A stretch of DNA of 64,000 nt from Agromyces laixinhei (GCF_006337065.1 NZ_CP040872.1:1488001-1552000), one strand, 5' to 3'; shown: positions 1-8,529, counted from the stretch's first letter. The notes: a model not told the origin generated them from the letters alone. Numbers and translations are program-made.

Positions 1-74
1 GCGGGCACGGGATCGGTGTCGGTCACGACCGGTTCGGGTGCGTCCGGCGTGATGACGGGTTCTGGGAGTTGCAT
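1..74 (-). CDS. hpaD: Partial 5' end of a gene, probably homoprotocatechuate 2,3-dioxygenase
   Basis: Only the first 24 codons are inside the window; the gene runs off the left edge. The start is ATG at 74, preceded by a strong AGGAGG ribosome site. The visible peptide begins MQLPEPVITPDAPEPV and has no recognisable domain. The functional call rests on context: it lies directly downstream of hpaE in the same direction, and the ring-cleaving dioxygenase is the pathway enzyme otherwise missing from this cluster. Known actinobacterial homoprotocatechuate dioxygenases have a similar proline-rich lead-in before the first vicinal-oxygen-chelate domain. This is inference, and another hpa gene is possible. 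Confidence 0.45.
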   Translation of the reverse strand, partial: MQLPEPVITPDAPEPVVTDTDPVP

Positions 75-106
75 GTCGGCCTCCTGGTCGGGCGGGCAGT
101 CGGTGG

Positions 107-1603
107 TCAGCGAGCGGTGCCGAAGCGCGGCGAGTGCGCCTCGTTCAGCGTGATGTGCACCGCCTGCTGGTCGGTGTAGAAGTCGATCGAGCGATATCCG
201 CCCTCGTGGCCGAGGCCCGACGCCTTGACGCCGCCGAACGGCGTGCGCAGGTCGCGCACGTTGTTCGAGTTCAGCCACACCATGCCGGCCTCGACCGACT
301 GGGCGAAGGTGTGCGCGCGCTTCAGATCGTTCGTCCAGATGTAGGCGGCGAGGCCGTAGCGGGTGTTGTTCGCGAGGGCGAGCGCCTCCTCATCGGTGTC
401 GAACGGCGTGATGGCGACGACGGGCCCGAAGATCTCCTCCTGGAAGATGCGAGCGTCGGGCGAGACATCCGCAAAGACCGTTGGGGCGACGTAATTGCCG
501 GTGTCGAGGCCCTCGGGGCGCCCGCCTCCCGCGACGAGTCGGCCCTCGCTCTTGCCGATCTCGACGTAGCGCATGACCTTCTCGTAGTGCTCGGGGTGCA
601 CGAGCGCGCCGACCTCGGTCGCCGGGTCATGCGGGTCGCCGACGACGATGTTCTTCGCACGGGCGGCGTAGCGGGCCACGAAGTCGTCGTAGACCCCGCG
701 CTCGACGAGCACGCGTGAGCCCGCGGTGCAGCGCTCGCCGTTCAGCGAGAAGACGCCGAAGACGGTCGCGTCGAGGGCGGAGTCGAGGTCGGCGTCGGCG
801 AACACGACCGCGGGGGACTTGCCGCCGAGCTCCATCGAGAGGCCCTTCAGGAAGGGCGCTGCGTTGCCGAAGATGATCTGGCCGGTGCGGCTCTCGCCGG
901 TGAACGAGATGAGCGGCACATCCGGATGCTTCACCAGCGCGTCACCCGCTTCTTCACCGAGGCCGTTCACGAGGTTGAAGACGCCGTCGGGTACGCCGGC
1001 CTCGCGGAAGATCTCCGCCCAGAGCGATGCAGAGAGCGGCGTGAACTCGGCGGGCTTCAGCACCACGGTGTTGCCCGTCGCGAGCGCAGGGGCGAGCTTC
1101 CACGACTCGAGCATGAACGGCGTGTTCCACGGTGTGATCAGGCCGGCGACGCCGATCGGCTTGCGGTTCACGTAGTTCACCTGGCGGCCAGGCACCTTGT
1201 AGGCGTCGTCGCGCTGGGCGACGATGAGGTCGGCGAAGAACCTGAAGTTCTCGGCGGCGCGCTGCGCCTGGCCGAGCGCCTGTGTGATCGGCAGTCCCGT
1301 GTCGAAGGTCTCGAGCTCGGCGAGCCGGGCGTCACGCGCTTCGACGAGGTCGGCGATCTTGTGCAGCACCCGCGAGCGCTGACGGGGGAGCAAACGAGGC
1401 CAGGGCCCATCGTCGAATGCGCGCTTCGCTGCGGCGACGGCGAGGTCGATGTCGGCCTGCCGGCCCGCGGCGGCCTGCACGTAGGTCTCGTTCGAGACGG
1501 GGTCGAGCACGTCGAACGTCTCGCCGCCGACCGAGTCGACGAACTCGCCGTCGATGAAGTGTCGGATGCGGTCGGGCAGGCCCTCGGGGATGTAGTGCGT
1601 CAT
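107..1603 (-). CDS. hpaE: 5-carboxymethyl-2-hydroxymuconate semialdehyde dehydrogenase
   Basis: This 498-residue NAD-dependent aldehyde dehydrogenase should oxidise the ring-cleavage product of homoprotocatechuate to the corresponding acid, in the cytosol. Family landmarks are visible: TPWNTPF with Asn160, the MELGGKSP segment with general base Glu258, and NGERCTAG with catalytic Cys292. The length fits the family. The ATG at 1603 has only a weak ribosome site, so translation may depend on the gntR gene just upstream. Its neighbours are gntR upstream and the likely dioxygenase downstream. Aldehyde dehydrogenases are hard to assign by sequence alone; the substrate comes mainly from the hpaG, hpaH and hpaI neighbours. 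Confidence 0.88.
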   Translation of the reverse strand: MTHYIPEGLPDRIRHFIDGEFVDSVGGETFDVLDPVSNETYVQAAAGRQADIDLAVAAAKRAFDDGPWPRLLPRQRSRVLHKIADLVEARDARLAELETFDTGLPITQALGQAQRAAENFRFFADLIVAQRDDAYKVPGRQVNYVNRKPIGVAGLITPWNTPFMLESWKLAPALATGNTVVLKPAEFTPLSASLWAEIFREAGVPDGVFNLVNGLGEEAGDALVKHPDVPLISFTGESRTGQIIFGNAAPFLKGLSMELGGKSPAVVFADADLDSALDATVFGVFSLNGERCTAGSRVLVERGVYDDFVARYAARAKNIVVGDPHDPATEVGALVHPEHYEKVMRYVEIGKSEGRLVAGGGRPEGLDTGNYVAPTVFADVSPDARIFQEEIFGPVVAITPFDTDEEALALANNTRYGLAAYIWTNDLKRAHTFAQSVEAGMVWLNSNNVRDLRTPFGGVKASGLGHEGGYRSIDFYTDQQAVHITLNEAHSPRFGTAR

Positions 1604-1657
1604 GTCATGCTGCTTTCGGTTGTCGGGTGTGCGTCGACGAGGTCAGGGAACGAACGG

Positions 1658-2347
1658 TCAGGCGGGTGCGGGGTGCGGATGCCTCGCCTGGTACGCGAGC
1701 ACTGCGTCGAGGGTGGCGGTGCGGTGCCGGCGCGCGGCGAGTTCGATGTCGAGCGGATCGGCGCCCTGCTCGATGAGCTGCAGGATGCGCTCGTGCTCCT
1801 CGACCGATTCGTGCGCGCGCCCCGGCACGAAGCTGAACGACGAGTCGCGAAGCGCCCTCATGCGACTCCAGCCGCGCTGCACGAGGTCGAGGATGTGCGG
1901 GTTCGGGCACTCCTCGAAGAGCACCGAGTGGAACTCCAGGTTGAGCCCGGTGAAGCGATGCGGGTCGAAATCTTCGAGCGTACGACGCATCCGCTCGTTG
2001 ATCTCGCGCGCCCGGCCGATCTGCTCGGGAGTGACGAGCGGTGCCGACAGCGCAGTCGCGGAGCCCTCGACGAGCGCAAGCGTCTGCATCGTGTGCAGGT
2101 ACTCGGTCTCGTTGATGAGGGCGACCTGGGCGCCGACGTTGCGCTCGAACGTGACGAGTCCCTCGGCTTCGAGCAGCCGGATCGCCTCGCGCACCGGCAC
2201 GACCGAGACGTCGAGTTCGCGCGCGATGGCACCGAGCACGAGCCGGTACCCGGGCACATACCGACCGTCGTCGATGCGCGTGCGAAGGAAGCGGTAGGCC
2301 TGCTGGGACTTGCTCTCGGTCGCGCTGGCGGCGTGGGCGGGCATCAT
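1658..2347 (-). CDS. GntR family regulator with FCD domain, likely local repressor of the hpa genes
   Basis: This 229-residue protein has an N-terminal winged helix-turn-helix at about residues 12-75 (VSVVPVREAIRLLEAEGLV, typical of GntR) followed by an all-helical FCD-type effector domain. The start ATG at 2347 overlaps the hpaG stop in an ATGA; a second ATG follows at once, and the AGGAGG site suits either (spacing 1 or 4). It sits inside the catabolic operon between hpaG and hpaE. FCD regulators commonly bind GTATAC-centred palindromes, and two such sites occur before hpaG and hpaH. The inference is repression relieved by a pathway intermediate; the effector is unknown. Confidence 0.85.
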   Translation of the reverse strand: MMPAHAASATESKSQQAYRFLRTRIDDGRYVPGYRLVLGAIARELDVSVVPVREAIRLLEAEGLVTFERNVGAQVALINETEYLHTMQTLALVEGSATALSAPLVTPEQIGRAREINERMRRTLEDFDPHRFTGLNLEFHSVLFEECPNPHILDLVQRGWSRMRALRDSSFSFVPGRAHESVEEHERILQLIEQGADPLDIELAARRHRTATLDAVLAYQARHPHPAPA

Positions 2348-3855
2348 GCCTCCTTCGCCGCCCGGTAGCGGGCGAGCCATTCGGCGTTCATGGGGAACAA
2401 CCCGTCGACGGATGCCCCGGCGGCGACCTGCTCGGCCACGAACGCGTCGCGCTGCTCGTGCTCGAGTGCCTCGTCGAGCACCTCCTGGGCGAGCTGCGGC
2501 GGGATCACGATGACGCCGTCGCCGTCGCCCACGATGACGTCGCCCGGCTGCACAGCGGCGCCGCCGCAGGCGATCGTGACATCGATCTGCCACGGCACGT
2601 GACGCCGCCCCAGCACCGAGGGATGCGCACCCTGCGAGAACACCGGGATCTCGAACCCGGCGACGGCATCGAAGTCGCGGACGCTTCCGTCGGTGACGAT
2701 GCCCGCTGCGCCGCGCACCTGCGCGCGAAGGGCCAGCACATCGCCGACGGTGCCGGTGCCGCGCTCGCCGCGGGCCTCGACGACGAGCACCTCGCCCGGC
2801 TGCACCGTGTCGAATGCGAGCTTCTGCGCGTTGAAACCGCCGCCGTGGCTCGCGAAGAGATCGGGCCGGAACGGGATGAACCGGAGCGTCTTCGCCAGTC
2901 CGATCATGCGATCGCCGGGATGGTTCGAGGAGACGCCCTCGATGAAGATGTCGTGATAGCCGCGCCGTCGCAGTGCCGCCGAGAGGGTCGCGACGGCGAC
3001 GCGGCCGAAGCTCTCGCGCAGTTCGTCGGTGAGCGTGAAACCGGGTTCGGCGCTCGGTGCCGCCGAAGGCGCGGGCGCCGACGCCGGTGCCGACGCGCGC
3101 CCCGCTGCGACCGCGACGGCGAGCGCTTCATCATTGCCCCACGCCTCGACGCGCTGGCGATCGTCGGTCGCCGGCGACGTGCCGAAGTCGCCGAACTCGA
3201 CGTCGCCCTGCGTGATCGTCGTCACGAGTCGTCCGGTGCTCGGCGCGCCGGGAGCGCCGGGGGCATCGACCTCGACTTCGACGACATCGCCGGGCAGCAC
3301 GACGGAGGAACCCGCGGGCGTGCCCGTGAGGATCACGTCGCCGGTCTCGAGGGTCATGAGCTGCGAGAGGTCGGCGACGAGCCGGCCGAACGAGAAGAGC
3401 AGGGTGTCCGAGGTGTCCTCCTGCACGAGCTGCCCGTTCACCCAGGTGCGCACGCGCCAGTCGCCTTCGCCGATGCCGGCGACCGGGATCGCGACCGGAC
3501 CGATCGGCGTGAAGCCGTCGCCGCCCTTCGAGCGCACGTTGGAGCCCTTGTCGGCCGCCCGCAGGTCGTAGATGCCGAAGTCGTCGGCTGCGGTGACGGA
3601 TGCCACGTGCTGCCAGCCCTCGGCAGGCGAGACGCGCCGCGCGGGGTCGCCGATGACGATCGCGATCTCTCCCTCGAAGGCGAGCAGTTCGGTACCCGCC
3701 GGGCGTTCGAGCGTGCCCCCGGTGGGAGCGAGCGACGACGCGGGCTTCAGGAAGTAGCTCGGCTGGGCGGGCGTGCGACCACGCTGCGCGGCCCTCGACG
3801 GATAGTTGAGGTGCACGGCGATGATCTTGCCGGGGGTGGGGATGCCGAAGGCCAT
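2344..3855 (-). CDS. hpaG: Bifunctional hpaG-type FAH isomerase/decarboxylase fused to an RraA-like domain
   Basis: The 503-residue protein has two parts. Residues 1 to about 245 are a fumarylacetoacetate-hydrolase fold; FEGEIAIVIG and the VILTGTPAGSS segment are visible, as in 2-hydroxyhepta-2,4-diene-1,7-dioate isomerase. After an Ala/Pro/Ser-rich linker at about 250-280 comes an RraA/HMG-aldolase-like domain containing VTDGSVRDFDA and GDVIVGDGDGV. In enteric HpaG both halves are FAH domains that carry out decarboxylation and isomerisation of the tricarboxylate. Here one half is replaced, and RraA-fold enzymes include metal-dependent decarboxylases, so a substituted decarboxylase is plausible. 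The ATG at 3855 has GAGGAC upstream. The gene heads the hpaG-gntR-hpaE transcript. Confidence 0.82.
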   Translation of the reverse strand: MAFGIPTPGKIIAVHLNYPSRAAQRGRTPAQPSYFLKPASSLAPTGGTLERPAGTELLAFEGEIAIVIGDPARRVSPAEGWQHVASVTAADDFGIYDLRAADKGSNVRSKGGDGFTPIGPVAIPVAGIGEGDWRVRTWVNGQLVQEDTSDTLLFSFGRLVADLSQLMTLETGDVILTGTPAGSSVVLPGDVVEVEVDAPGAPGAPSTGRLVTTITQGDVEFGDFGTSPATDDRQRVEAWGNDEALAVAVAAGRASAPASAPAPSAAPSAEPGFTLTDELRESFGRVAVATLSAALRRRGYHDIFIEGVSSNHPGDRMIGLAKTLRFIPFRPDLFASHGGGFNAQKLAFDTVQPGEVLVVEARGERGTGTVGDVLALRAQVRGAAGIVTDGSVRDFDAVAGFEIPVFSQGAHPSVLGRRHVPWQIDVTIACGGAAVQPGDVIVGDGDGVIVIPPQLAQEVLDEALEHEQRDAFVAEQVAAGASVDGLFPMNAEWLARYRAAKEA

Positions 3856-3869
3856 TGACGTCCTCGTCT

Positions 3870-3920
3870 CTCGATATTTGAAATCATATACGATCAGGAA
3901 GGGCGGTGTCGAGCGGTGAA
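3870..3920 (-). promoter_or_regulatory. hpaG promoter with candidate GntR operator
   Basis: Positions 3883-3894 read ATCATATACGAT, one base away from the perfect palindrome found before hpaH. On the minus strand a -10 like TATGAT lies inside the site, with TCGACA 18 bases upstream as a possible -35. The site is 28 bases from the hpaG start, so a bound regulator would block the promoter. GntR/FCD proteins are known to favour GTATAC-type sites. That this is the target of the local regulator is inferred. Confidence 0.65.
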
Positions 3921-3931
3921 CGCGTGGGCGG

Positions 3932-4804
3932 TCAGTAGTTCGCGCGGGGCTTCGACGGCGTGCCCGCGGGGCCGGGCGCAGGGACATTCGTCGTGACATT
4001 CGTCGCGGTATCCGCTGCGTCTTCGCTCCGGATGTAGCGGTCGGCCAGCGCCTCCGAGGCGCGGGCGACGATCGCGACATCCGCCCCGACGGCGACGAAG
4101 GCGGCGCCCGCGGCGAGGTAGCGATCGGCATCCGCGGGCGCGAAGGCGTTGACGCCGACGGGCGTGCCTGCGGCGGCGCCGGCGCGGATCGAGCGCAGCA
4201 CGCCCTCGACGACGTCGGGGTGCGACGGCTGTCCGAGGAGCCCCATCGAGGCGGCGAGGTCGGCGGGGCCGACGAAGAGGGCATCGACGCCGTCGACGGC
4301 TGCGATCTCGGGGGCGGCCTCGACGGCGGCGGCGGACTCGATCTGCACGGTGAGGCTGATCGTCGACGAGGCATCCGGCAGGTAGCGGTCGACGCGATTC
4401 CAGCGTGACGAGCGTGCGAGCGAAGCCCCGACCCCGCGTACGCCGCCCGTCGGATAGCGAACGGCGCGGGCGAGCTCGGCAGCCTGGGCGGCCGAGTCGA
4501 CCATCGGCACGAGCAGGTTCTGCACCCCGAGGTCGAGGTACTGCTTGATCACGATGGCGTCGCCGATCGGCGGGCGCACGACGGGTGCGACGGGATACGC
4601 CGAGACCGCGTAGAGCTGCGAGAGGATCGATTCGAGTCCGTTGGGGGAGTGCTCGGCGTCGATGAGCACCCAGTCGAGGCCGCTGCCTGCCGCGAGTTCG
4701 GCCATGATCGGGCTGCCGGAGCACACCCACATGCCCACGAGCGGGCGATCGGATGCCGCGATGCGGGCCGTGAGCGTCTGGGGGAGGGTCATTCGAATCG
4801 GCAT
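3932..4804 (-). CDS. hpaI: 4-hydroxy-2-oxoheptane-1,7-dioate aldolase
   Basis: This 290-residue class II aldolase splits 4-hydroxy-2-oxoheptanedioate into pyruvate and succinate semialdehyde, the last step of the pathway. The HpaI/HpcH fold is clear: catalytic His52 in IDAEHSPN, the PVVRPP segment, the metal ligand Glu in VQIES and GPADLAASMG. The start MPIR at 4804 lies 16 bases inside hpaH. An alternative ATG at 4792 would overlap the hpaH stop as ATGA, but has a poorer ribosome site. The C-terminal 30 residues are a Thr/Pro/Ala-rich tail beyond the usual end. It is co-transcribed with hpaH. Confidence 0.9.
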   Translation of the reverse strand: MPIRMTLPQTLTARIAASDRPLVGMWVCSGSPIMAELAAGSGLDWVLIDAEHSPNGLESILSQLYAVSAYPVAPVVRPPIGDAIVIKQYLDLGVQNLLVPMVDSAAQAAELARAVRYPTGGVRGVGASLARSSRWNRVDRYLPDASSTISLTVQIESAAAVEAAPEIAAVDGVDALFVGPADLAASMGLLGQPSHPDVVEGVLRSIRAGAAAGTPVGVNAFAPADADRYLAAGAAFVAVGADVAIVARASEALADRYIRSEDAADTATNVTTNVPAPGPAGTPSKPRANY

Positions 4805-5574
4805 GTCACGGTTCCCAGCTGCCCGTAGTCGGCGTGCACGGTGTCGCCGCGCTCGACCCACATCGGTCGGGTGAACGACCCTGCGAGGATGATCTCACCC
4901 GCATCCAGGGCCTGGTCGTGCTGGGCGAGCTTGTTCGCGAGCCAGGCGACGCCCATCGCGGGGTGGCCGAGCACCGCGGCGGCGACGCCCGACTCCTCGA
5001 TCGTCTGATTGCGCGAGAGCAACGCCGAGACCCAGCGAAGGTCGACGGCGTCGACCTTCACGGGCCTGCCGCCGAGCACCATGGCTCCCATCGCCGCGTT
5101 GTCGGAGATGGTGTCGACGATCGTGCGTCCCTCCATCTCGATGTGCGAGTTCAAGATCTCCAGCGCCGGCACCACGTAGGCTGTGGCGTCGAGCACGTCG
5201 AAGATGGTGGTGTTCGGGCCGGCGAGGGGCTCGGCGAGCACGAAGGCGAGCTCGACCTCGATGCGCACGTTCGAGAAGCGGTCGAACTCGACGGATGCCC
5301 CGGAGTCGATGACCATGTCGTCGAAGATCACCCCGTAGTCGGGTTCGGTGATGCCGGTGGCGACCTGCATGACCTTCGAGGTCAGCCCGATCTTGCGCCC
5401 GACGGGACGGGCGCCCGCCCCCTTGCGACGCTCGGCCCAGAGGCTCTGCACGGCGTAGGCGTCGTCGACGGTCATCTCGGGGTGCCTGGCGGTCAGGAGC
5501 GGCACGGTGGTTCGATCGCGGTCGGCGACGAACAGTTCGTCGGCGATCATGGCGATGCGATGTGGCTCGAGCAC
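4789..5574 (-). CDS. hpaH: 2-oxohept-4-ene-1,7-dioate hydratase
   Basis: The 261-residue protein belongs to the HpaH/MhpD/XylJ hydratase family, which adds water to the 2-oxo-4-ene diacid before aldol cleavage. Seen in the sequence are GRKIGLTSKVMQ and the acidic metal-binding stretch RIEVELAFVL, both typical of the family, and the length is normal. The start is GTG at 5574 with a GAGGAGG site four bases upstream. The gene is first in a two-gene transcript with hpaI, under a promoter carrying a perfect GTATAC palindrome. Vinylpyruvate hydratases of other meta pathways are close relatives; the neighbours decide the substrate. Confidence 0.88.
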   Translation of the reverse strand: MLEPHRIAMIADELFVADRDRTTVPLLTARHPEMTVDDAYAVQSLWAERRKGAGARPVGRKIGLTSKVMQVATGITEPDYGVIFDDMVIDSGASVEFDRFSNVRIEVELAFVLAEPLAGPNTTIFDVLDATAYVVPALEILNSHIEMEGRTIVDTISDNAAMGAMVLGGRPVKVDAVDLRWVSALLSRNQTIEESGVAAAVLGHPAMGVAWLANKLAQHDQALDAGEIILAGSFTRPMWVERGDTVHADYGQLGTVTCRFE

Positions 5575-5604
5575 ACTGCCTCCTCATCATCAAGGGTCCC
5601 CTGA

Positions 5605-5616
5605 ATCGTATACGAT
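5605..5616 (-). promoter_or_regulatory. Perfect palindrome, candidate GntR operator of hpaH-hpaI
   Basis: ATCGTATACGAT is a perfect 12-base palindrome 31 bases before the hpaH start. It matches the site before hpaG in 11 of 12 positions and lies at almost the same distance from the start codon. TACGAT within it could serve as the -10 box. Confidence 0.68.
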
Positions 5617-5793
5617 GTCGCCGCCAAGCTGCAGCTCAGCTGTTCATGCGGAAGGCACCTGCCGGGTCAGCCGGTCGCTGCAGGCGATTCGCGGTCACAC
5701 GTCGAAATACCGGTGCGTAGCCCGGAATCGCCTGCACGGTGCATGTCGCGCCGCGCGCGTCAGCGCGCCGCTCGCGCCAGCGTGACGCTCGCG

Positions 5794-6414
5794 TCAGCGC
5801 GACGCGCGAGGCGGGAGCCGGTCGGCGGCCTTCCAGGCGAGCGGCAGGAGCACGGCCGCGATCGCCGTCTTGACGACGCCGCCGATGAGGAACGGCGTGA
5901 AGCCGGCGGCCAGCACCGACGCGAGGTCGTTCGGTGCGCCGACGGAACCGAGGAACACCGCGAGCCACGGCAGGCCGATCGCGAACGTCGACAGCGTGCC
6001 GGCGCCGAAGCAGGCGAGCGCCTTCCACACCGTGCGATCCCACGTGCGCCCGGCGAGCCATCCGGTGAGCGCGGCCGCCACGATGAAGCCGATGATGTAG
6101 CCGCCGGTCGGCCCGGCGAGCACGCCCCAACCGCTCGACGCCTCGCTGAACCACGGGATGCCGGCCACGCCGAGCGCTGCGTACGCGGCGAGTGCGAGGC
6201 CGCCGCGAACCGCGCCGAGCGCCGAGCCGACGAGGAGGACCGCGAGCGTCTGCCCGGTCACGGGAACCGGCCACAGCGGCACGTACAGCTGCGCGAAGAG
6301 GCCGACGAGCGCGGCGCCCGCGACGACGAGCACGACGTCGGTGGCGACACTGCGAGGCAACACCCGGTCGGCGAGCACGAGACGTCGGGGAGCGGGCGGG
6401 GCGAGTACGGTCAT
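5794..6414 (-). CDS. bioY: Biotin transporter BioY
   Basis: This 206-residue integral membrane protein is the substrate-binding component of a biotin ECF transporter. It has about six hydrophobic segments, the conserved PVTGQTLAVLL stretch in the first third, and the AGPTGGYIIGF signature that lines the biotin site. No ATPase or EcfT gene is adjacent, so it would rely on shared energising modules or act alone. The ATG at 6414 has a GAGGAAAC ribosome site. The 219 bases between it and hpaH hold GC-rich imperfect inverted repeats (about 5755-5815), possibly its terminator, and nothing else recognised. It is divergent from the next gene, with about 140 bases between. Confidence 0.9.
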   Translation of the reverse strand: MTVLAPPAPRRLVLADRVLPRSVATDVVLVVAGAALVGLFAQLYVPLWPVPVTGQTLAVLLVGSALGAVRGGLALAAYAALGVAGIPWFSEASSGWGVLAGPTGGYIIGFIVAAALTGWLAGRTWDRTVWKALACFGAGTLSTFAIGLPWLAVFLGSVGAPNDLASVLAAGFTPFLIGGVVKTAIAAVLLPLAWKAADRLPPRASR

Positions 6415-6555
6415 CGGTGTTTCCTCTTCGATCGGCGGATGTCTCGGCCAACGCTACGGTTCGGCGGCGCGCCGGTTCCGGCCGTGCGATCAAAAGAATC
6501 TGCGCGGATCTTGTACGGGCGAGGACGCCGGTCGCCGTCACGGCAGAATGGACGG

Positions 6556-6852
6556 GTGAAGACCACTCAATTGCGCAGTTACGTGATCGTCGACGGACTC
6601 TACGAGGAGTTCATCGCCTGGTGGAGCGACACGATGCCCGCACTGCGCGCCGCGACGGGGTTCACCGTCGAGTTCGCCTACGGCTCGGCCGAGACGAACG
6701 AGTTCGCGTGGGCGGTCAGCGTGCCCGGCGACGCCGAAGAATTCGAGCGAGTGGATGTCGCGTACAAGACGTCGCGCGAACGTGCGGCGGTCTTCGAGGG
6801 CCTTCCCGACCGCATCGCGTCGATGCGGCTGTCGTTCATCGAGACGTACTGA
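6556..6852 (+). CDS. Small conserved protein, possibly NIPSNAP/dimeric alpha-beta barrel
   Basis: This 98-residue protein starts at GTG 6556 (VKTTQLRSYVI); no in-frame ATG gives a better start. The pattern is an N-terminal strand, an amphipathic helix (YEEFIAWWSDTMPAL), strands with FEFAYGS-like spacing and a final MRLSFIETY strand. That layout resembles small ferredoxin-like barrel proteins such as NIPSNAP, which often act as dimers. There are no signal peptide or membrane segments. It is divergent from bioY and precedes gapB. The function is unknown and the fold assignment is tentative. Confidence 0.65.
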   Translation: MKTTQLRSYVIVDGLYEEFIAWWSDTMPALRAATGFTVEFAYGSAETNEFAWAVSVPGDAEEFERVDVAYKTSRERAAVFEGLPDRIASMRLSFIETY

Positions 6853-6909
6853 GGCCGTCGAGCCGTACAGATCGGCGGGTCTGCGCGCGCGAGTTCGACC
6901 CGGTGTACA

Positions 6910-6938
6910 GGGTGCCCCAAGCGGGGCATCCGTAGAAT
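6910..6938 (+). promoter_or_regulatory. Stem-loop and putative -10 box ahead of gapB
   Basis: TGCCCC (6913-6918) and GGGGCA (6923-6928) form a short stem-loop, followed by TAGAAT at 6933-6938, which resembles a -10 box. The hairpin may end the preceding small gene or be a protein site at the gapB promoter; the sequence does not decide between these. Confidence 0.4.
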
Positions 6939-7035
6939 CGAAGCATCCCCGATGACACTGCGGTCGTGGCTGCCCACCGGCGCCCGTCCGCGACGACCCT
7001 GGTCGACCTGCCCTGCTCGGCCCAGAAGGACGATC

Positions 7036-8529
7036 GTGAGCCACGAGTTCGACGCACGCCGTACGGAATGGATCGCCAGAGAAGAGCTCGCCGAGCGGAT
7101 GATCCCGCTCATCGGCGGCCTCTACCGCAACTACGGGGTGGTCACCTCCATCCACGGCCGGCGGCTCATCAACCGCTCTCCGATCGCGCTGCTGAAGGCC
7201 CATCGCTTCGCCCGACAGGCCGGCGACGTCGAACTCGATCTCGCCGACACCATGCGGGTGCTCGAGGTGCTGCGCGAGATCGCGCCCGGCCCCGCCTCGA
7301 TCGACGTCGCCCGTCTCGTGGCACGCTACGCCGACGCCGTCGGCGAGGGCGACGCCCGCGAGCTCGCCGATTTCGTGCGTGACGAACTCATGCCCGTCAT
7401 CGCGGCAGAGGGCGAGCCCGAGGCATCCGGCACCGATGTCGTGCTCTACGGCTTCGGGCGCATCGGGCGCCTGCTCGCCCGCATCCTCATCGCGCATTCG
7501 GGAAACGGCAGGGGGCTGCGCCTGCGCGCGATCGTCGTGCGCAAGGGCTCCGACAACGACCTCGTCAAGCGAGCAAGCCTGCTGCGGCGCGATTCGGTGC
7601 ACGGCCCGTTCGCGGGCACGATCGAGGTCGACGAGGAGGCGAACACGATCCTCGCGAACGGCACGCTCATCCAGGTGATCTACTCGAACGACCCCGCTTC
7701 GATCGACTACACCGCCTACGGCATCCACGACGCGATCGTCGTCGACAACACCGGTCGCTGGCGCGACGAGGCCGGGCTCTCGCAGCACCTGCAGTCGACG
7801 GGTGTCGCGCGGGTGCTGCTCACGGCACCCGGCAAGGGCGCGATCAAGAACATCGTGCACGGCATCAACCACGCTTCGATCGCCGCCGACGACCGGATCC
7901 TCTCGGCGGCGTCGTGCACGACGAACGCGATCACGCCCGTGCTGCAGGCGATCGACGATGCGTATGGTGTGGTGCGCGGCCACGTCGAGACCGTGCACTC
8001 GTTCACGAACGACCAGAATCTCATCGACAACTTCCACTCGGGCGACCGGCGCGGGCGCTCGGCGGCGCTCAACATGGTCATCACCGAAACCGGTGCGGCC
8101 AAGGCCGTCGCGAAGGCGCTGCCCTCGTTCGCCGGCAAGCTCACGGGCAGCGCGATCCGCGTTCCGACGCCCGACGTGTCGCTCGCGATCCTGAATCTGC
8201 AGCTCGAGCGGCCCGCGTCGAAGACGCAGCTGAACCGATACCTCCGCCAGGTCTCGCTCACGTCGCCGCTGCGCCAGCAGATCGACTACATCGAGTCGCC
8301 CGAAGTGGTCTCCACCGACTTCGTCGGCTCGAACCGTGCCGGCATCGTCGACGGGCTCGCGACGATCGCCGACGGCACCGACGCGATCGTCTACGTCTGG
8401 TACGACAACGAGTACGGCTACTCCTGTCAGGTCGTGCGCGTCATCGAGGCGATGGCCGGCACGCACCCCGTCGTGCTGCCCGAGCGGCAGCCGGTCGCGC
8501 TCGAGCGCGAGGCCGTGGCAGCGGTCTGA
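7036..8529 (+). CDS. gapB: Glyceraldehyde-3-phosphate dehydrogenase, long GapB type
   Basis: The 497-residue enzyme interconverts glyceraldehyde 3-phosphate and 1,3-bisphosphoglycerate. The dinucleotide-binding motif GFGRIGR begins only near residue 139, so there is an N-terminal helical extension of about 130 residues. The catalytic cysteine is Cys294 in SAASCTTNAITP, and the C-terminal WYDNEYGYS signature is intact. Corynebacterium GapB, a gluconeogenic NADP-using enzyme, has the same long layout, so that role is inferred here. Start GTG 7036 has an AGAAGGA site; an upstream in-frame ATG at 6952 would add 28 unlikely Arg/Pro-rich residues. pckG, also gluconeogenic, lies 5 kb away. Confidence 0.85.
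   Translation: MSHEFDARRTEWIAREELAERMIPLIGGLYRNYGVVTSIHGRRLINRSPIALLKAHRFARQAGDVELDLADTMRVLEVLREIAPGPASIDVARLVARYADAVGEGDARELADFVRDELMPVIAAEGEPEASGTDVVLYGFGRIGRLLARILIAHSGNGRGLRLRAIVVRKGSDNDLVKRASLLRRDSVHGPFAGTIEVDEEANTILANGTLIQVIYSNDPASIDYTAYGIHDAIVVDNTGRWRDEAGLSQHLQSTGVARVLLTAPGKGAIKNIVHGINHASIAADDRILSAASCTTNAITPVLQAIDDAYGVVRGHVETVHSFTNDQNLIDNFHSGDRRGRSAALNMVITETGAAKAVAKALPSFAGKLTGSAIRVPTPDVSLAILNLQLERPASKTQLNRYLRQVSLTSPLRQQIDYIESPEVVSTDFVGSNRAGIVDGLATIADGTDAIVYVWYDNEYGYSCQVVRVIEAMAGTHPVVLPERQPVALEREAVAAV

Noticed and set aside
5640..5793. GC-rich repeats between hpaH and bioY considered as a small RNA or gene
   Set aside because: Only imperfect inverted repeats are visible, without promoter or open frame; most likely the bioY terminator region.
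6938..7035. An earlier in-frame ATG (6952) as the gapB start
   Set aside because: It would add 28 Arg/Pro-rich residues without a ribosome site; GTG 7036 has a clear AGAAGGA site.
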